A program made the position numbers and the translations under genes. Shown piece by piece: positions 18,159-25,542 of a DNA stretch of 64,000 bases. Under the pieces are notes generated by a model, which was given only the letters and a program-made list of their open reading frames with translations, had not been told where the DNA came from and made no database searches. The stretch covers positions 196,001 through 260,000 of the forward strand of contig NZ_OY781461.1 in NCBI RefSeq assembly GCF_963676955.1. Reading direction: 5' to 3'. Origin of the DNA: an uncultured Desulfuromonas sp. (lineage in GTDB: Bacteria > Desulfobacterota > Desulfuromonadia > Desulfuromonadales > Desulfuromonadaceae). How positions within the stretch are numbered: position 1 is the first letter of the stretch; every line of letters starts with the position of its first letter.

Positions 18159-18920
18159 TTAATGTCCATTACACATGCGAAGATACCAATGCGGTTCGAT
18201 CTGGCGATAAACACACTCAAAATTCCGCCAATGCTCGGGAAACTCATTTAGTGACGCGAAAACACGCTTTCTACGTTGCCCTACCGGAATTCCATCTATT
18301 TCCTGATAATGTGGCACTCGTGCCCCTTTGCCCACGATTCCGAGGGGCCATAGCAGTTCGCCATCTTCGATGCGCGCTATTTCTGGAATATGGCAATAGT
18401 CTTTCCAGATCGTGCCATGTCCTAAGGTATTAAAACGGTACTGGTTGGTTTTGTCCTTTTTCCACGGCAACGGTAAGCGCTTAGGAACAGGGATCACTCC
18501 GACTGTGTCATATTTGTAAAACAGTCCGCGTTTGGCTGCTTGGCCGCTCTTTATCAGTTCACTAAAGTATTTTGCAGATTTGGCGGAATAAGGGTTAGGA
18601 AACCAACTTGGCGCAAGGCCAACGAGACGAGACACACCGGCCCGCTGCATCAACTCTTGGGTATCGCCTTTCTTGTACCAAAACGAAGTATCCTGATCCG
18701 GAGGGCGTGGATATTCCCGATAGCGTCGTACCAGCTCTTCAAACTCCGCGCGGTGAGCGCGAAAATGAGCAATCATCTCTTCATCGCTCACCAATGGGTT
18801 GAACTCCCAGCAATAGTAGTACAGCCCAAAAACAATGCCTAAACAGCAAAGTGTCGTTAGGATGCCCTGAACATATCTCGATTTTCTGGAAGTCATTTTG
18901 TGGTCATACTTACATCCCAT
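18159..18920 (-). CDS. Membrane-anchored partner protein I5 (paralogue of I4, apparently orphaned)
   Basis: 253 residues, same layout as I4: identical MGCKYDHKMTSRKSRYVQG start, one transmembrane helix at about 18-36, then DEEMIAHFRAHRAEFEELVRRY. It ends in FECVYRQIEPHWYLRMCNGH, almost the same as I4. The middle third (about 90-200) diverges strongly, as expected if it binds a different toxin. DNA from about 18830 to 18960 is nearly identical to 17090-17215, a further recombination patch. Its toxin T5 is a stub, so this is an intact orphan immunity-like gene. Its own promoter is now separated from it by the IS3 element. Confidence 0.75.
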   Translation of the reverse strand: MGCKYDHKMTSRKSRYVQGILTTLCCLGIVFGLYYYCWEFNPLVSDEEMIAHFRAHRAEFEELVRRYREYPRPPDQDTSFWYKKGDTQELMQRAGVSRLVGLAPSWFPNPYSAKSAKYFSELIKSGQAAKRGLFYKYDTVGVIPVPKRLPLPWKKDKTNQYRFNTLGHGTIWKDYCHIPEIARIEDGELLWPLGIVGKGARVPHYQEIDGIPVGQRRKRVFASLNEFPEHWRNFECVYRQIEPHWYLRMCNGH

Positions 18921-19131
18921 TTTTCACCTCACAACAGTCCGAAGGCTCACCCATTATCCACTTTAGCCGCTGTGGATCAGCGCTCTGTTGCAAAGCTGAG
19001 GGACAAGCCTTGTCCAGGGAAAGCTCCAAACCAGCCAGTTCAACATTCGTGCTGGCCATCATTTCAACCGCGATTTTCGCATTGGCGCAATCGAAGCTGG
19101 GGCCTTGGGAACAGGCCCATGAAGAGCAGAG
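18910..19131 (-). pseudogene. Small secreted LprI-like gene, 5' end cut off by IS3
   Basis: The frame enters from the IS boundary as LCSSWACSQGPSFDCANA and runs 73 codons without a stop, ending ...CCEVKNGM. Its stop overlaps the I5 start codon. The signal-peptide start is missing because the IS3-family element lies at 19132. This is the copy that shows the intact downstream frame of the 17171-17439 pseudogene. Confidence 0.7.
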
Positions 19132-19149
19132 TGAATCGCCACTAGTTTT

Positions 19150-20022
19150 CTAGACACCCCTGACATTCGCAAAATATTGCCTGTCGAACTCCGCAGGTGA
19201 CAAACCATCGTTGCTGCTGTGGCGACGTACCGGATTGTAGAACATTTCGATGTAATTGAAGATGTCCTGCCGTGCAGCCTCTCGGTTCTTATATGTCTTT
19301 TTCTTGACCCGCTCTCGTTTTAACAACTGAAAGAAACTTTCCGCAACGGCATTGTCGTAGCAGTTACCGCGCCTACTCATACTACATTCCAGATTGTGTG
19401 CTTTCAGGAAACTCTGCCAGACTGTGCTGGTATATTGACTGCCCTGATCGGAATGAATCAGCACTTTCCCTTTAGGTTTTCGACGCCAAACTGCCATCAG
19501 TAAAGCATCAAGTACGAGTTCTGCATGAATTCTCGACTGCATTGACCAACCGATAACTTGCCTTGAAAACAAATCAATGACGACAGCGAGATACAACCAG
19601 CCTTCGTACGTGCGGATATAGGTAATATCTGTTACCCACGCTTGATTGGGTGTGTCGACATTAAATTCTTGATTCAGATGATTTTCGGCCAAGACTGCCG
19701 GATGACCGCTTTTGTAGCGAGGCCGCTTGTAGCCAACTTGAGCCCGCAGTCCTGCCTGCTTCATCAGACGAGCAACTCTATTTACTCCACAGCTCTCACC
19801 GGTTGCTCGCAGATCCAGGTGGATTTTTCGATATCCATAGACGCCGCCACTCTCTAACCAGAACTGCTTGATGAGCCCCAAGAGCCGCTCATCTTCAAGC
19901 TGACGAGCAGATTTCGGCTGTTTAACCCAAGCGTAGTAACCGCTACGATGCACCCGCATCATGCGGCACATGTTACGGGTGGCAAATTGCCCCTGATGCG
20001 CCCGGATAAAGGCATACCTCAC
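19150..20022 (-). CDS. IS3-family transposase OrfB (integrase catalytic part)
   Basis: 290 residues. HTH_21-like N-terminus (MCRMMRVHRSGYYAW), then the rve DDE core: WVTDITYIRT (first Asp), HSDQGSQYTS (second Asp) and NAVAESFFQLLKRE (Glu). Normally made as a fusion with OrfA by -1 frameshifting. A slippery AAAAAAG run lies in the overlap on the minus strand near 20053. Intact. Confidence 0.95.
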   Translation of the reverse strand: MRYAFIRAHQGQFATRNMCRMMRVHRSGYYAWVKQPKSARQLEDERLLGLIKQFWLESGGVYGYRKIHLDLRATGESCGVNRVARLMKQAGLRAQVGYKRPRYKSGHPAVLAENHLNQEFNVDTPNQAWVTDITYIRTYEGWLYLAVVIDLFSRQVIGWSMQSRIHAELVLDALLMAVWRRKPKGKVLIHSDQGSQYTSTVWQSFLKAHNLECSMSRRGNCYDNAVAESFFQLLKRERVKKKTYKNREAARQDIFNYIEMFYNPVRRHSSNDGLSPAEFDRQYFANVRGV

Positions 20023-20315
20023 AGGGACTCTTTGGCGAAGTATGCGGTGGCCTTTTTTAGGATATCTCGTTCTTCGGTGACACGTTGCAGCTCATGGCGC
20101 AGACGCCTGATCTCGGCTTGGTGAGCGTCAAGTTCTGCGGCGTTGTGAGTGCCGTTGCCATATTTCTTACGCCAAGCATAAAGACTGTGAGTTGTTGTCC
20201 CAAGGCGGTTGGCAACTTCTTGAACAGAATAACCTCGTTCGGTGACTTGCCTGACGGCTTCAATCTTGAATTCTTCGGTGTAACGTTTGCTGCTCATGAT
20301 TCCTCCTGAAGTCAT
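20019..20315 (-). CDS. IS3-family transposase OrfA
   Basis: 98 residues (ORF start at MTSGGIMSSKRY; the second Met, MSSKRYTEEFK, is the more usual start). Helix-turn-helix of the HTH_8/transposase 8 type (VQEVANRLGTTTHSLYAWRKKYG), then a leucine-zipper-like helix. Overlaps OrfB by 4 nt. Confidence 0.95.
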   Translation of the reverse strand: MTSGGIMSSKRYTEEFKIEAVRQVTERGYSVQEVANRLGTTTHSLYAWRKKYGNGTHNAAELDAHQAEIRRLRHELQRVTEERDILKKATAYFAKESL

Positions 20316-20520
20316 CTTTTTATAACTCAGGAGTGTCCTGTATACTAGTGGCGATTCAGACAGGATATCCCCCTCTAGCTGGAATCATTCTCAGAGGATG
20401 AATATGTGTTTTCAAACCATAGAGAAAGTGCGTAACTCAGTCAGAATCACACTCCTCTGGGCACAGGCTTTTAACACGTAAACAGACAGCATCAACACAT
20501 TGATATATTCACATCAGCAA

Positions 20521-20548
20521 ATAATAATTATTTGTTAATTTAAGTCAA
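20521..20548 (-). promoter_or_regulatory. Array promoter repeat, copy E (diverged)
   Basis: TTGACT (20548-20543), 16-nt spacer, TATTAT (20526-20521), the same boxes and spacing as copies A-D, with partial similarity of the flanks (tgttaat..aa gtcaata). It probably was the promoter of the fifth unit before IS3 inserted. The stretch 20359-20520 shows no gene. Confidence 0.5.
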
Positions 20549-20608
20549 TACATAAAAGCATTTTTGTATTTTTTATTAAAATAGTAGACATTTGTTTCAC
20601 TGCATAAA

Positions 20609-20642
20609 ATAAGGCCGATGCGCTGATAGGCATCGGCCTTAT
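20609..20642. terminator. Hairpin terminator
   Basis: Perfect 13-bp stem (ataaggccgatgc with gcatcggccttat), 8-nt loop. Lies just past the end of the aldo/keto reductase pseudogene on the minus strand. Confidence 0.7.
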
Positions 20643-20675
20643 TCCTCCTTAATTTTTATCCACTGGGGATATCGG

Positions 20676-21346
20676 CTACCGATTCACCAACGCCATCATA
20701 CTGCCCGGATAGCGTGTGCCACTGGCCGCCCCTTTAGGTAGAAGAGCCTCCAGTTCCGCCAGGTCGTCTTCTGTCAGCGTGACGGACAGTGAAGCAAGTT
20801 TTCTTCAAGGTAACGGCGCCGCTTGGTGCCGGGGATGGGCACGACATCATCTCCTTGAGCCAGCACCCAGGCCAAAGCAAGTTGGCTGGGAGTGACGTCC
20901 TTTGTTTCGGCCATGGCTTTGACAGCATCAACCAGTTGCAGATTTTTGTCGAAATTCTCACCCTGAAAACGCGGAGACATCGGACGATAGTCGCCTTCAG
21001 GGAAGTCGGCTACGGAACGAATCTGGCCGGAAAGGAAGCCGCGCCCGAGCGGACTGTACGGCACTAGGCCAATGATTAGGATCGTCACTGCGGGCAATGC
21101 CGAATTTGGTGGCGAGAATAATTTTTTCGCGGTAAGGCTTGAGCACATTGCCGACCAGTTGTTCGTTGGTAAAGGACCCATACATGTCGGCAGTATCAAA
21201 AAATGTCACGCCCAACCCCACGGCCCGTTGCAGGGTGGCAATGGATTCCTCATCGTCACGATGGCCGTAAAAATCAGACATTCCCATACAACCGAGGCCA
21301 AGGTGGAGACGTCCAACCCTTGCGATCCTAACTGTTGTGTCAACAT
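20676..21346 (-). pseudogene. Aldo/keto reductase, frameshifted and internally deleted
   Basis: Start [16 protein letters not shown] at 21346, then a frame change into [20 protein letters not shown] and [18 protein letters not shown], the NADPH-dependent AKR signature with the catalytic Tyr. The frame is lost again after ARSDDPN. It resumes with [14 protein letters not shown] and [19 protein letters not shown], and ends [21 protein letters not shown] at 20676. About 100 central residues of the barrel are missing. Homologues are about 330 residues. Not functional. Confidence 0.85.
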
Positions 21347-21601
21347 GTCTCTTCTCATGTCTACTGCGGGTGCAACAAGTCACCCTGGTCAAGATGGCGG
21401 TGCTTTGAGCGACAAAACATCTGGTTTGGAACAAGAAAAAATCATCTAAGCAAATTAATATTTAGCGTCCTAAACAAATAGCATCAAGCCAGGATTCGAC
21501 GAATATTTTCCAGATGTGTTAGTATGACGTTCAATATCGTTTGATTTCAGTGTGTTTCATTGTGGCCTTATACAAATAAAACAAAGTACGCCTTTCATAA
21601 A

Positions 21602-21676
21602 CCTGAATCAGTGAAACCATTGGCGGCAGATCAAGCACGTGCACGCTGTTATCCACCATGACCTCACTGATTCAGG
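21602..21676. other. Inverted repeat in a 400-bp intergenic region
   Basis: Perfect 13-bp arms (cctgaatcagtga at 21602-21614, complement at 21664-21676) around a 49-nt centre. It lies upstream of ppx. The rest of 21347-21746 shows no gene. Function unknown; an operator or the scar of a small element are both possible. Confidence 0.5.
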
Positions 21677-21746
21677 ATAAAAGATGACGCGATGGTGACA
21701 TCCCGATCTGTTTTGGGACGCAACCACTGCCGGAAAGGACCGTTTT

Positions 21747-22679
21747 ATGAAACAGCATCCCTGTTATGCGGCCATTGACGTGGGCTCCAACGCCGTTCGT
21801 CTGCTGATTGCCCGCATTAAGGAAGGCGACTATCCGGTCGCTGAAAAAGAACTCCTGCTGCGCGTGCCTTTGCGCCTCGGCAGTGATGTTTTCACCCTCA
21901 ACCGCCTCAGCGATGAGAGCGCCCGCTGCCTGACGCAGACGTTGCACGCGTTTTCCAATCTGATCTCGGTCTTTCAGCCTCTTGACATCAAAGCCTGTGC
22001 CACCAGCGCCATGCGCGAAGCGGATAACGGTCTCGATGTGGTGGAGCAGATTCGCCAACAGTGCGGCATTGAGCTGGAAATCATCAATGGCAAAAAAGAG
22101 GCGGAACTGATTTTTGCCAACCGCCCGGATCGCCTGCTGCCTCAGGACTGTGGCTCTTTTCTCTATATTGATGTCGGTGGCGGCAGCACGGAATTGAATC
22201 TCTATACCGATGGTGAACTGGAGGTCAATGAATCCTTCCGCCTCGGCACGGTGCGCCTGCTGGAAAAAGCCGTGGATAAATCGGAATGGGGTCGCATGCA
22301 GCGCTGGATTGAAGAGCATGTGCAGGATAAACAGGTGTGCGGCATCGGCAGTGGCGGCAACATTGGTCGCCTGCACCGTCTGGCCAAGCGCTCGGAGCAA
22401 CAGGCCGTGAGCCGCGACCAGCTGAAAAAAATCTATCAGAAACTCAAAGTGCTGGATGAAAATGAACGGGTCAGCCAATTCAAACTGAAACCCAGTCGGG
22501 CGGATGTGATTGTTCCGGCGGCCAAAATCTATCTGTCGGCGATGAAGTGGGCGGGGATTGAAAAAATCTTCGTGCCGAAATTCGGCCTCGCCGACGGCAT
22601 CATTCTCGAACTGCACCGCCGCCAACAACAAAACGGCCACGATGACCTATTGCGGAATCAGGCCAGTTTGATACACTGA
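21747..22679 (+). CDS. ppx: Ppx/GppA family phosphatase (exopolyphosphatase)
   Basis: 310 residues. Actin-like ATPase fold: phosphate 1 motif AAIDVGSNAVRLLIA at the N-terminus, ATSAMREADNG, the glycine-rich YIDVGGGSTEL (about 140-150) and GIGSGGNIGRL (about 198-208). Such enzymes release phosphate from polyphosphate or convert pppGpp to ppGpp. The length fits the short form that lacks the C-terminal HD-like domain of E. coli Ppx. AAAGGA precedes the ATG. Appears to be monocistronic or co-transcribed with the superoxide reductase 58 bp downstream. Confidence 0.9.
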   Translation: MKQHPCYAAIDVGSNAVRLLIARIKEGDYPVAEKELLLRVPLRLGSDVFTLNRLSDESARCLTQTLHAFSNLISVFQPLDIKACATSAMREADNGLDVVEQIRQQCGIELEIINGKKEAELIFANRPDRLLPQDCGSFLYIDVGGGSTELNLYTDGELEVNESFRLGTVRLLEKAVDKSEWGRMQRWIEEHVQDKQVCGIGSGGNIGRLHRLAKRSEQQAVSRDQLKKIYQKLKVLDENERVSQFKLKPSRADVIVPAAKIYLSAMKWAGIEKIFVPKFGLADGIILELHRRQQQNGHDDLLRNQASLIH

Positions 22680-22737
22680 ACGCTGTCGTTAAAAAGCTTT
22701 TAGTCTTATTAAACCACACCAACGTTAAGGAGGATGT

Positions 22738-23118
22738 ATGACATCGCAACAAGGCGTGTATAAATGTGAAATTTGTGGCAACATCGTTGAAGTTCTGCAC
22801 ACGGGAGCCGGTGCTCTGGTCTGCTGTGGCAGCGATATGAAACTGCTCGATGCCAACACCACAGATGCCGCACAGGAAAAACACGTACCGGTCATCGAAA
22901 AAACCGACACCGGCTACACCATCACCGTCGGCAGTGTTGAGCATCCCATGACCGATGAGCACTATATTGAGTGGATTGAGCTGATTGCCGACGGCAAGAG
23001 CTATCGCGCTTTCCTCAACCCCGGCGACAAGCCGCAAGCCACATTCTGCGTTTCAGCAGAAAAAATTACCGCCCGCGAATATTGCAACCTGCACGGTCTG
23101 TGGAAAGCGGAAGCCTGA
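22738..23118 (+). CDS. dfx: Desulfoferrodoxin (superoxide reductase)
   Basis: 126 residues, the normal two-domain length. The N-terminal desulforedoxin domain has Cys10, Cys13, Cys29 and Cys30 for the FeS4 centre. The C-terminal neelaredoxin domain supplies the His4-Cys site: His49 (KHVPVIEK), [12 protein letters not shown], and C..H in EYCNLHGLW. It reduces superoxide to hydrogen peroxide in the cytoplasm of anaerobes without making oxygen. AAGGAGG precedes the ATG. Confidence 0.97.
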   Translation: MTSQQGVYKCEICGNIVEVLHTGAGALVCCGSDMKLLDANTTDAAQEKHVPVIEKTDTGYTITVGSVEHPMTDEHYIEWIELIADGKSYRAFLNPGDKPQATFCVSAEKITAREYCNLHGLWKAEA

Positions 23119-23149
23119 TCTTTCTTACAGAATGATCTGATCTTACAAA

Positions 23150-23183
23150 CAAGGCGAAGTTCGCACCCACGAACTTCGCCTTG
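23150..23183. terminator. Bidirectional terminator between dfx and the radical SAM gene
   Basis: Stem caaggcgaagttcg with its exact complement, 6-nt loop. It serves two convergent genes. Confidence 0.75.
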
Positions 23184-23218
23184 TTGCCTTCAACTCAGCA
23201 CTTTTCACTCTGTTTTTT

Positions 23219-24109
23219 TCAATACATCTGTTCCTGATACGCGGGAATCTCCTCAAACCAGCATGGATTCTGCCGCCCCCGCTCCAGCGCCTGACGCGCG
23301 GTATCGAGCAACGCCTGACGATCTTTGGGATAACTGCCGGCGAGATTGAGAAAGTTGGACACGTGATTGGAACGCAGGATGGTGCGTTGCGGATCGAGGT
23401 GTTCGAGCATCTCCACGGTTTCCTGAAGAATCTCGCCGTGGCTGAGCGGTTCAATGCTGCGATAAAATGCCTCGTTATGGCGATGAAACATGGTCAGCAA
23501 AGAGAAATATTCCGGTGATACGGCATTGACCCACGCCGCCGTGGCCAGGGCATGCTCATGGCTGCGTTTCCGACCGGCGAGTCCAAGGATGGCCGTCACC
23601 GACAACTTCATCCCGGCCTGCCGCGCCTTGAGCGCCTGCTCACGCATCGTCTGAGCATCGTAGCCTTTGTTGGCCAACCGCAACGTTTCATCATCACCAC
23701 TCTCCAGCCCAAAATAGAGAATGCGCAACTTGCGGCTGCGCAGTTGCCGCAACTCTTCCGGTGTTTTACTCAGCAGGCTACGGGGTGACGCGTAACTGGA
23801 AACCCGGGTAAGCGCGGGCAGTTGCCGCTGCAACAAATCGAGAACGTCGACCAAGCCGTCAAAGGGATAAATCAGTGCATCTCCATCGGCAAGAAACACC
23901 CGCTGCACACTCTGGCGGATTTCCATGGGCAAGCGTGCCAGATCATCCGCCAGCTCTTCGATGGAACGGATGCGAAACTGCTTCATTTTATACATGCCGC
24001 AAAAACGACACTGATTCTGGCTGCAACCGATTGTGGCCTGTAAAATCAATGAACGCGCTTCGGAGGGTGGCCGAAACAGCGGTTCTTCATAGTTGAGAAA
24101 ATAATACAT
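23219..24109 (-). CDS. Radical SAM protein
   Basis: 296 residues. The cluster motif is GCSQNQCRFCGMYK, that is C-x4-C-x2-C rather than the classic C-x3-C-x2-C. This variant is typical of a family of short radical SAM proteins often listed beside HemN/YgiQ-like enzymes. A glycine-rich SAM-binding segment follows, and LYFGLESGDDETLRLANKGY is the usual beta-strand motif. Substrate unknown. It stands alone, converging on dfx. Confidence 0.85.
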   Translation of the reverse strand: MYYFLNYEEPLFRPPSEARSLILQATIGCSQNQCRFCGMYKMKQFRIRSIEELADDLARLPMEIRQSVQRVFLADGDALIYPFDGLVDVLDLLQRQLPALTRVSSYASPRSLLSKTPEELRQLRSRKLRILYFGLESGDDETLRLANKGYDAQTMREQALKARQAGMKLSVTAILGLAGRKRSHEHALATAAWVNAVSPEYFSLLTMFHRHNEAFYRSIEPLSHGEILQETVEMLEHLDPQRTILRSNHVSNFLNLAGSYPKDRQALLDTARQALERGRQNPCWFEEIPAYQEQMY

Positions 24110-24304
24110 CCGTCACATTCCTTGGAGTCAAAGATGAATCTAACATCTTGTCGATAAAGAGCCGAAAGAACAACCAGGGGGCGTTCGCAATCAGCGTTCA
24201 TGGGCTCCACAGGCAGTTTTTCAACCGCCTGTTTGAGTCAGTTTTGCGACATTTTCAGGAAATGCTATACTCCAATGAAAAACAGGGGAGGCCGTTGCCG
24301 CACT

Positions 24305-25471
24305 ATGACCACCTATGCCAAATTCAAAAAGATGTGCCGCAAAATCACAGCGCTCCAGGTGACTATCGTCTATCTGGTGACCAGCACGTTGTGGATCTAT
24401 GGCTCCAATTGGCTGATGGACAACTGCTGCCTTCCCAACGCCTCCTGCCTCAAAGAGATTCGCGATGGCGTCTTCATTCTGGTCAGCGGCGCCATTCTCT
24501 ACCTGGTGGCTTCACGTTTCCTGATCACGTTTCTTTACTCTGAGAAGCAGCTGCACCAAAGCCAGAATCGCTTTCGGGCGTTGTATGAAAACCTGACGCA
24601 GGGCGTGATCTATGTTGCGGCCGACGGGCATGTCGTTTCGGCCAATCCGGCCGCCGAGGAGATTACCGGCATGCCGTTGGAGCAGCTCATCAGCCTGTCC
24701 ATTCGCTCTCTGAAGGGCCGATTGATCCGTGAAGACGGCAGTGAGTTCCCCTGGCGACAGTACCCAGGGGTTGTCGCCCTGAATCGTGGCGAAGTTGTCA
24801 AAGGCGTGATCATGGGCTTTAGCCATCCGCGCCACAAACGACAATGCTGGATTCGGGTGGATGCCGTACCTCAATTCTTCAGCGGAAAATCGCGACCGGA
24901 TGAAGTGTTTATCAGCATTGAAGATATCACGGAGTTTCACAGCGCCCAGAAAAAAATCGAACAGCTCGCCTATTACGATCCCCTGACCGGGCTGCCCAAC
25001 CGACGGCTATTTATGGATCGCCTCAACCAGACGGTCAAACACGCGGAACGCAACAACGAACACCTGGCACTGTTGTTTATTGACCTGGACAAGTTCAAGT
25101 CCGTCAATGATCGTTTTGGGCATTCCGGAGGGGATGATTATCTGTGTGAGGTCGCGCAGCGCCTGGAGCAGGCCGTGCGTAAAAGTGATACGGTTGCTCG
25201 CTTGAGCGGTGATGAGTTTGTCGTTCTCCTATCCACGGTCCACAACGGCAACGATGGTGAACTTATGGCCAAAAAACTGTTTGAGCAGCTCCATCCCACC
25301 GTGGAAATCAATGGCCATGATGTGTCCATCAACGCCAGCATCGGCATTGCCTGCTACCCGCAGGATGCGGCGTCGGCCGAAGGGTTGTTGCAATGTGCCG
25401 ACACCGCCATGTATCGCGCCAAGCACCAGGGAAAAAACAACTTCCGCAGTTTCATGCCGAAAGCGGAATAA
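24305..25471 (+). CDS. Membrane-bound PAS-GGDEF protein (probable diguanylate cyclase)
   Basis: 388 residues from the ATG at 24305 (GGGGAGG 13 nt before); an upstream ATG at 24275 is possible. Two helices (about 14-35 and 55-80) place a short Cys-containing loop (NCCLPNASC) in the periplasm. A PAS domain spans about 95-210 and a GGDEF domain 225-385. The active-site loop reads SGDEF instead of GGDEF; SGDEF variants can remain active. The catalytic-metal Asp is seen in LFIDLDKFKSVND. No EAL domain. Product would be c-di-GMP. Confidence 0.85.
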   Translation: MTTYAKFKKMCRKITALQVTIVYLVTSTLWIYGSNWLMDNCCLPNASCLKEIRDGVFILVSGAILYLVASRFLITFLYSEKQLHQSQNRFRALYENLTQGVIYVAADGHVVSANPAAEEITGMPLEQLISLSIRSLKGRLIREDGSEFPWRQYPGVVALNRGEVVKGVIMGFSHPRHKRQCWIRVDAVPQFFSGKSRPDEVFISIEDITEFHSAQKKIEQLAYYDPLTGLPNRRLFMDRLNQTVKHAERNNEHLALLFIDLDKFKSVNDRFGHSGGDDYLCEVAQRLEQAVRKSDTVARLSGDEFVVLLSTVHNGNDGELMAKKLFEQLHPTVEINGHDVSINASIGIACYPQDAASAEGLLQCADTAMYRAKHQGKNNFRSFMPKAE

Positions 25472-25542
25472 CCCGGCTTCCCCCCCCATGGACACCCTCT
25501 GCCATCGCAACCTTGCCGGGTACGAAGAGACACGCCTCGTCA

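Larger units (their letters stand above)
19132..20358 (-). mobile_element. IS3-family insertion sequence at the right edge of the array
   Basis: 1227 bp with imperfect 32-bp inverted repeats (TGAATCGCCACTAGT outermost; 27 of 32 positions match). Left flank is the interrupted LprI-like gene. The right flank does not continue that gene and there is no matching 3-4 bp duplication. DNA was therefore lost or rearranged after insertion. Confidence 0.9.

Noticed and set aside
21672-22640. 322-codon minus-strand ORF
   Set aside because: Antisense to ppx, whose ATPase motifs are clear.
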